From Alphaproteobacteria bacterium (GTDB lineage: Bacteria; Pseudomonadota; Alphaproteobacteria; Rs-D84): a stretch of 34,621 bases of DNA. Position numbers and translations under genes: made by a program. The number at the start of each line of letters is the position of its first letter. The first letter of the stretch is position 1. Below, one piece after another: positions 33,115 to 34,621 of the stretch. Below the pieces are notes generated by a model. That model did no database searches, was not told the DNA's origin, and saw nothing but the letters and a program-made list of their open reading frames with translations. Where the stretch lies: the NCBI GenBank assembly GCA_017513285.1, contig JAFXGD010000031.1:1-34621 (forward strand), written 5' to 3'.

Positions 33115-33557
33115 ACAAAACGGTATCCAAAGTATATATTGCCGCCGACCACCGTGGGGCAGGGTTGAAATTATATTTGATTGAAATGTTATCTGCTGCG
33201 GGCTATAACGTGGTAAATTTGGGTGTGGACGATCCGAATACAGTTGTTGATTATCCGGATGTTGCGGCGACTTTGGCGGATGCGATGTTGGATGATACGG
33301 CTGCACGTGGGATTATTATTTGTGGTACGGGTGCCGGTGTAATGATTGCAGCGAATCGTTATCGTCACATTCGTGCATCACGCTGTGATCGTCCGTCCCA
33401 GGCCCGTGATGATCGTTTTCATGATGATACAAATGTTTTGGCATTGGCGGCCGACGATATTGACATAGAGGTTGCATTTTTATGCGCCCAAACGTTTTTG
33501 GAATCGCCTTTTGATGCGATTGAACGTCGAATTCGCCGTGTGGAAAAGATATCATAA
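33111..33557 (+). CDS. rpiB: Ribose-5-phosphate isomerase B
   Basis: A 148-aa RpiB/LacAB-type isomerase interconverting ribose-5-phosphate and ribulose-5-phosphate. Motifs: IAADHRGAGLK, DYPDVA, the catalytic cysteine and phosphate loop ICGTGAGVMIAANR, and HDDTNVLAL. Start is ATG 33111, with AAAGGA 9 nt upstream, overlapping the bactofilin stop; the frame continues back to 33078 without a better start. It is the last gene of the trmN6-like / M23 / bactofilin / rpiB operon and is followed by a terminator. No functional link to the cell-wall pair is evident. Confidence 0.95.
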   Translation: MNKTVSKVYIAADHRGAGLKLYLIEMLSAAGYNVVNLGVDDPNTVVDYPDVAATLADAMLDDTAARGIIICGTGAGVMIAANRYRHIRASRCDRPSQARDDRFHDDTNVLALAADDIDIEVAFLCAQTFLESPFDAIERRIRRVEKIS

Positions 33558-33590
33558 ACATATATTTTACTTTCTTATTTGTTTGCGTGT

Positions 33591-33621
33591 ACACACCCTG
33601 TATTTTTCAGGGTGTGTTTTA
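33591..33621 (+). terminator. Terminator of the rpiB operon
   Basis: Arms ACACACCCTG (33591-33600) and CAGGGTGTGT (33608-33617), 7-nt loop, followed by a short T-run. The remaining gap to 33693 shows nothing recognisable. Confidence 0.9.
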
Positions 33622-33693
33622 TTTTGCATGCAATCTTTTCTGCATTCAAAAAACTGTCAAATTATAAAATAATTTATTTCTGGGATTTTTCAC

Positions 33694-33722
33694 TTGTGCA
33701 ATTTTCGTGTTTTTTCTATGAT
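33694..33722 (+). promoter_or_regulatory. Promoter of the partial cysteine-rich protein gene
   Basis: TTGTGC (33694-33699), 17-bp spacer, TATGAT (33717-33722). The core TATGATACA resembles the extended -10 element seen at other promoters here. Leader of about 25 nt. Confidence 0.6.
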
Positions 33723-33753
33723 ACACATGTAACTAAAAAAAGAAGTGAGAAGA

Positions 33754-34621
33754 ATGTCCAGAATTCTGCGTGTTTTTGCATATTTGTGCGTGTTATGTTT
33801 TGCAACGAATGGTTTTGCGGGCGGCTATATGTGTTCAACGTCCCAAAAAGTGTACACAACATGCCAATCGGGCTATTATATGGCTAAGCATCAGACTACA
33901 ACATCTACATTGTGGTACAATGTATATGAATATGACGGCGAACCGACTGGTGGTAACAAATGTGTCGCATGTCCGTCGCAGTATTCATCATTTGTTTCAT
34001 GCCCCGGTGGGACAAAACCTCCATTATATAAAATCAGTATTTATTCTCATGCGTCCCCGAGTCCTAGTAGGACATATGTGGTATATCTGGGGTTGGATGG
34101 CAATGTGTATTCCGACGCCAATGCAGAAAACGAAATAACATCGTGGAGACCGGATAATGTTATGGGCAACCAGACGTTTAAGGGTGTTAGTAGTTCGGGC
34201 ACACAATATATTACAGCCGACGGCGAATTTACGAATGACTTCAAGGGTCTGCGCCCAACGACTGCACCGACGTTTTATGCAACCAATACACTTAACACAT
34301 ATGACTGTTCTGCAGGACAATATTTAAAATGCAGCTCTGATATGTCGTCGTGCGAATGTGATACTTGCCCGGGCGGTAAATATTGTGCGGGCGGCCCATT
34401 AGATGCACCGAATAATTTTGGCGTAACCGCTGTGGGCATAACGGGAACATTACCGGCGGGGTATTATGCGTCGGGTGGCGCATCGGTTGCAAATCCGACG
34501 TCATGTGCGGTTGGCAACGGCAAACGCGGTTCTTGTGGCAACTATGACGACAATACCGCCACCGGCAAAACCAAGAAATCGGATTGTACGTTTAACGTTC
34601 CGGCCGGTTATCGTATTTCAA
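33754..34621 (+). CDS. Secreted cysteine-rich protein, 3' end cut by window
   Basis: At least 289 codons, open to the last base of the window, so the protein is partial. Signal peptide MSRILRVFAYLCVLCFATNGFA (cut near residue 22-23), then cysteine pairs such as CVACPSQYSSFVSCPGG and CSSDMSSCECDTCPGGKYCAGG, with aromatic Gly-Tyr-Tyr turns (QSGYYM, PAGYYAS, PAGYR). These resemble disulfide-rich GF-receptor-like repeats and the protein encoded at 24576-25232. It also uses AGA/AGG for several Arg codons. A GAGAAG site precedes the ATG. Probably a surface or secreted protein; function unknown. Confidence 0.8.
   Translation, partial: MSRILRVFAYLCVLCFATNGFAGGYMCSTSQKVYTTCQSGYYMAKHQTTTSTLWYNVYEYDGEPTGGNKCVACPSQYSSFVSCPGGTKPPLYKISIYSHASPSPSRTYVVYLGLDGNVYSDANAENEITSWRPDNVMGNQTFKGVSSSGTQYITADGEFTNDFKGLRPTTAPTFYATNTLNTYDCSAGQYLKCSSDMSSCECDTCPGGKYCAGGPLDAPNNFGVTAVGITGTLPAGYYASGGASVANPTSCAVGNGKRGSCGNYDDNTATGKTKKSDCTFNVPAGYRIS

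Overview
The window reads as chromosome of a Gram-negative alphaproteobacterium-like organism, moderately AT-rich and using the standard bacterial code (UGA is used as a stop, and an intact RF2 gene is present). The evidence is a lipid A pair (lpxA, lpxB), outer-membrane barrel and lipoprotein genes, a bactofilin next to an M23 peptidase, and short palindromic intergenic repeats of a kind common in Alphaproteobacteria. Two cysteine-rich secreted proteins and several unfamiliar exported proteins suggest an uncultured, host-associated lineage. That placement is inference. No phage, insertion sequence, CRISPR array or integrase is visible.

Layout. 1-371 holds four palindromic repeats and a terminator, with no gene. 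372-3645 (minus) carries tatD-tcdA and then lrgA-lrgB-SIMPL protein. 3856-4068 is a DUF378 membrane protein. 4142-6856 (minus) has ligA and an outer-membrane barrel. 6952-10505 (plus) is a bifunctional penicillin-binding protein overlapping an ABC exporter. 10514-12039 (minus) has a GNAT protein and an alpha/beta-hydrolase lipoprotein. 12154-13244 (plus) has a membrane-anchored solenoid protein and a small membrane protein. 13270-15204 (minus) is lepB-rnc-secG. 15275-19829 (plus) has comM, a P-type ATPase and a small lipoprotein. 19898-25232 (minus) has a degenerate hydrolase, a flavoprotein, tRNA-Arg, and a cysteine-rich protein / GT2 / GT8 / kinase-like cluster. 25293-26363 is prfB. 26459-27718 is a secreted protein of unknown function. 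27762-30764 (minus) has lpxA-lpxB and a polytopic membrane protein. 30805-33557 (plus) is a trmN6-like / M23 / bactofilin / rpiB operon. From 33754 a second cysteine-rich secreted protein runs off the end.

Much of the content serves the envelope: peptidoglycan synthesis and remodelling, lipid A, secretion (SecG, LepB), surface glycosylation, and many exported proteins. The rest is housekeeping (LigA, RNase III, RF2, TrmN6, TcdA, RpiB).

The most striking pattern is regulatory. At seven genes (tatD, ligA, the GNAT gene, comM, a small lipoprotein, prfB, trmN6-like) a sigma70-type -10 hexamer ends only 6-9 nt before the start codon and there is no Shine-Dalgarno, so their mRNAs should be leaderless. 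Other transcripts in the window have clear Shine-Dalgarno sequences. A 15-bp extended -10 element recurs at three promoters, and two divergent gene pairs share compact promoter DNA. Other points of interest are the palindromic repeats with a compensatory stem change, a kinase-like protein and a hydrolase-like protein lacking catalytic residues, and the AGA/AGG-using cysteine-rich secreted proteins.
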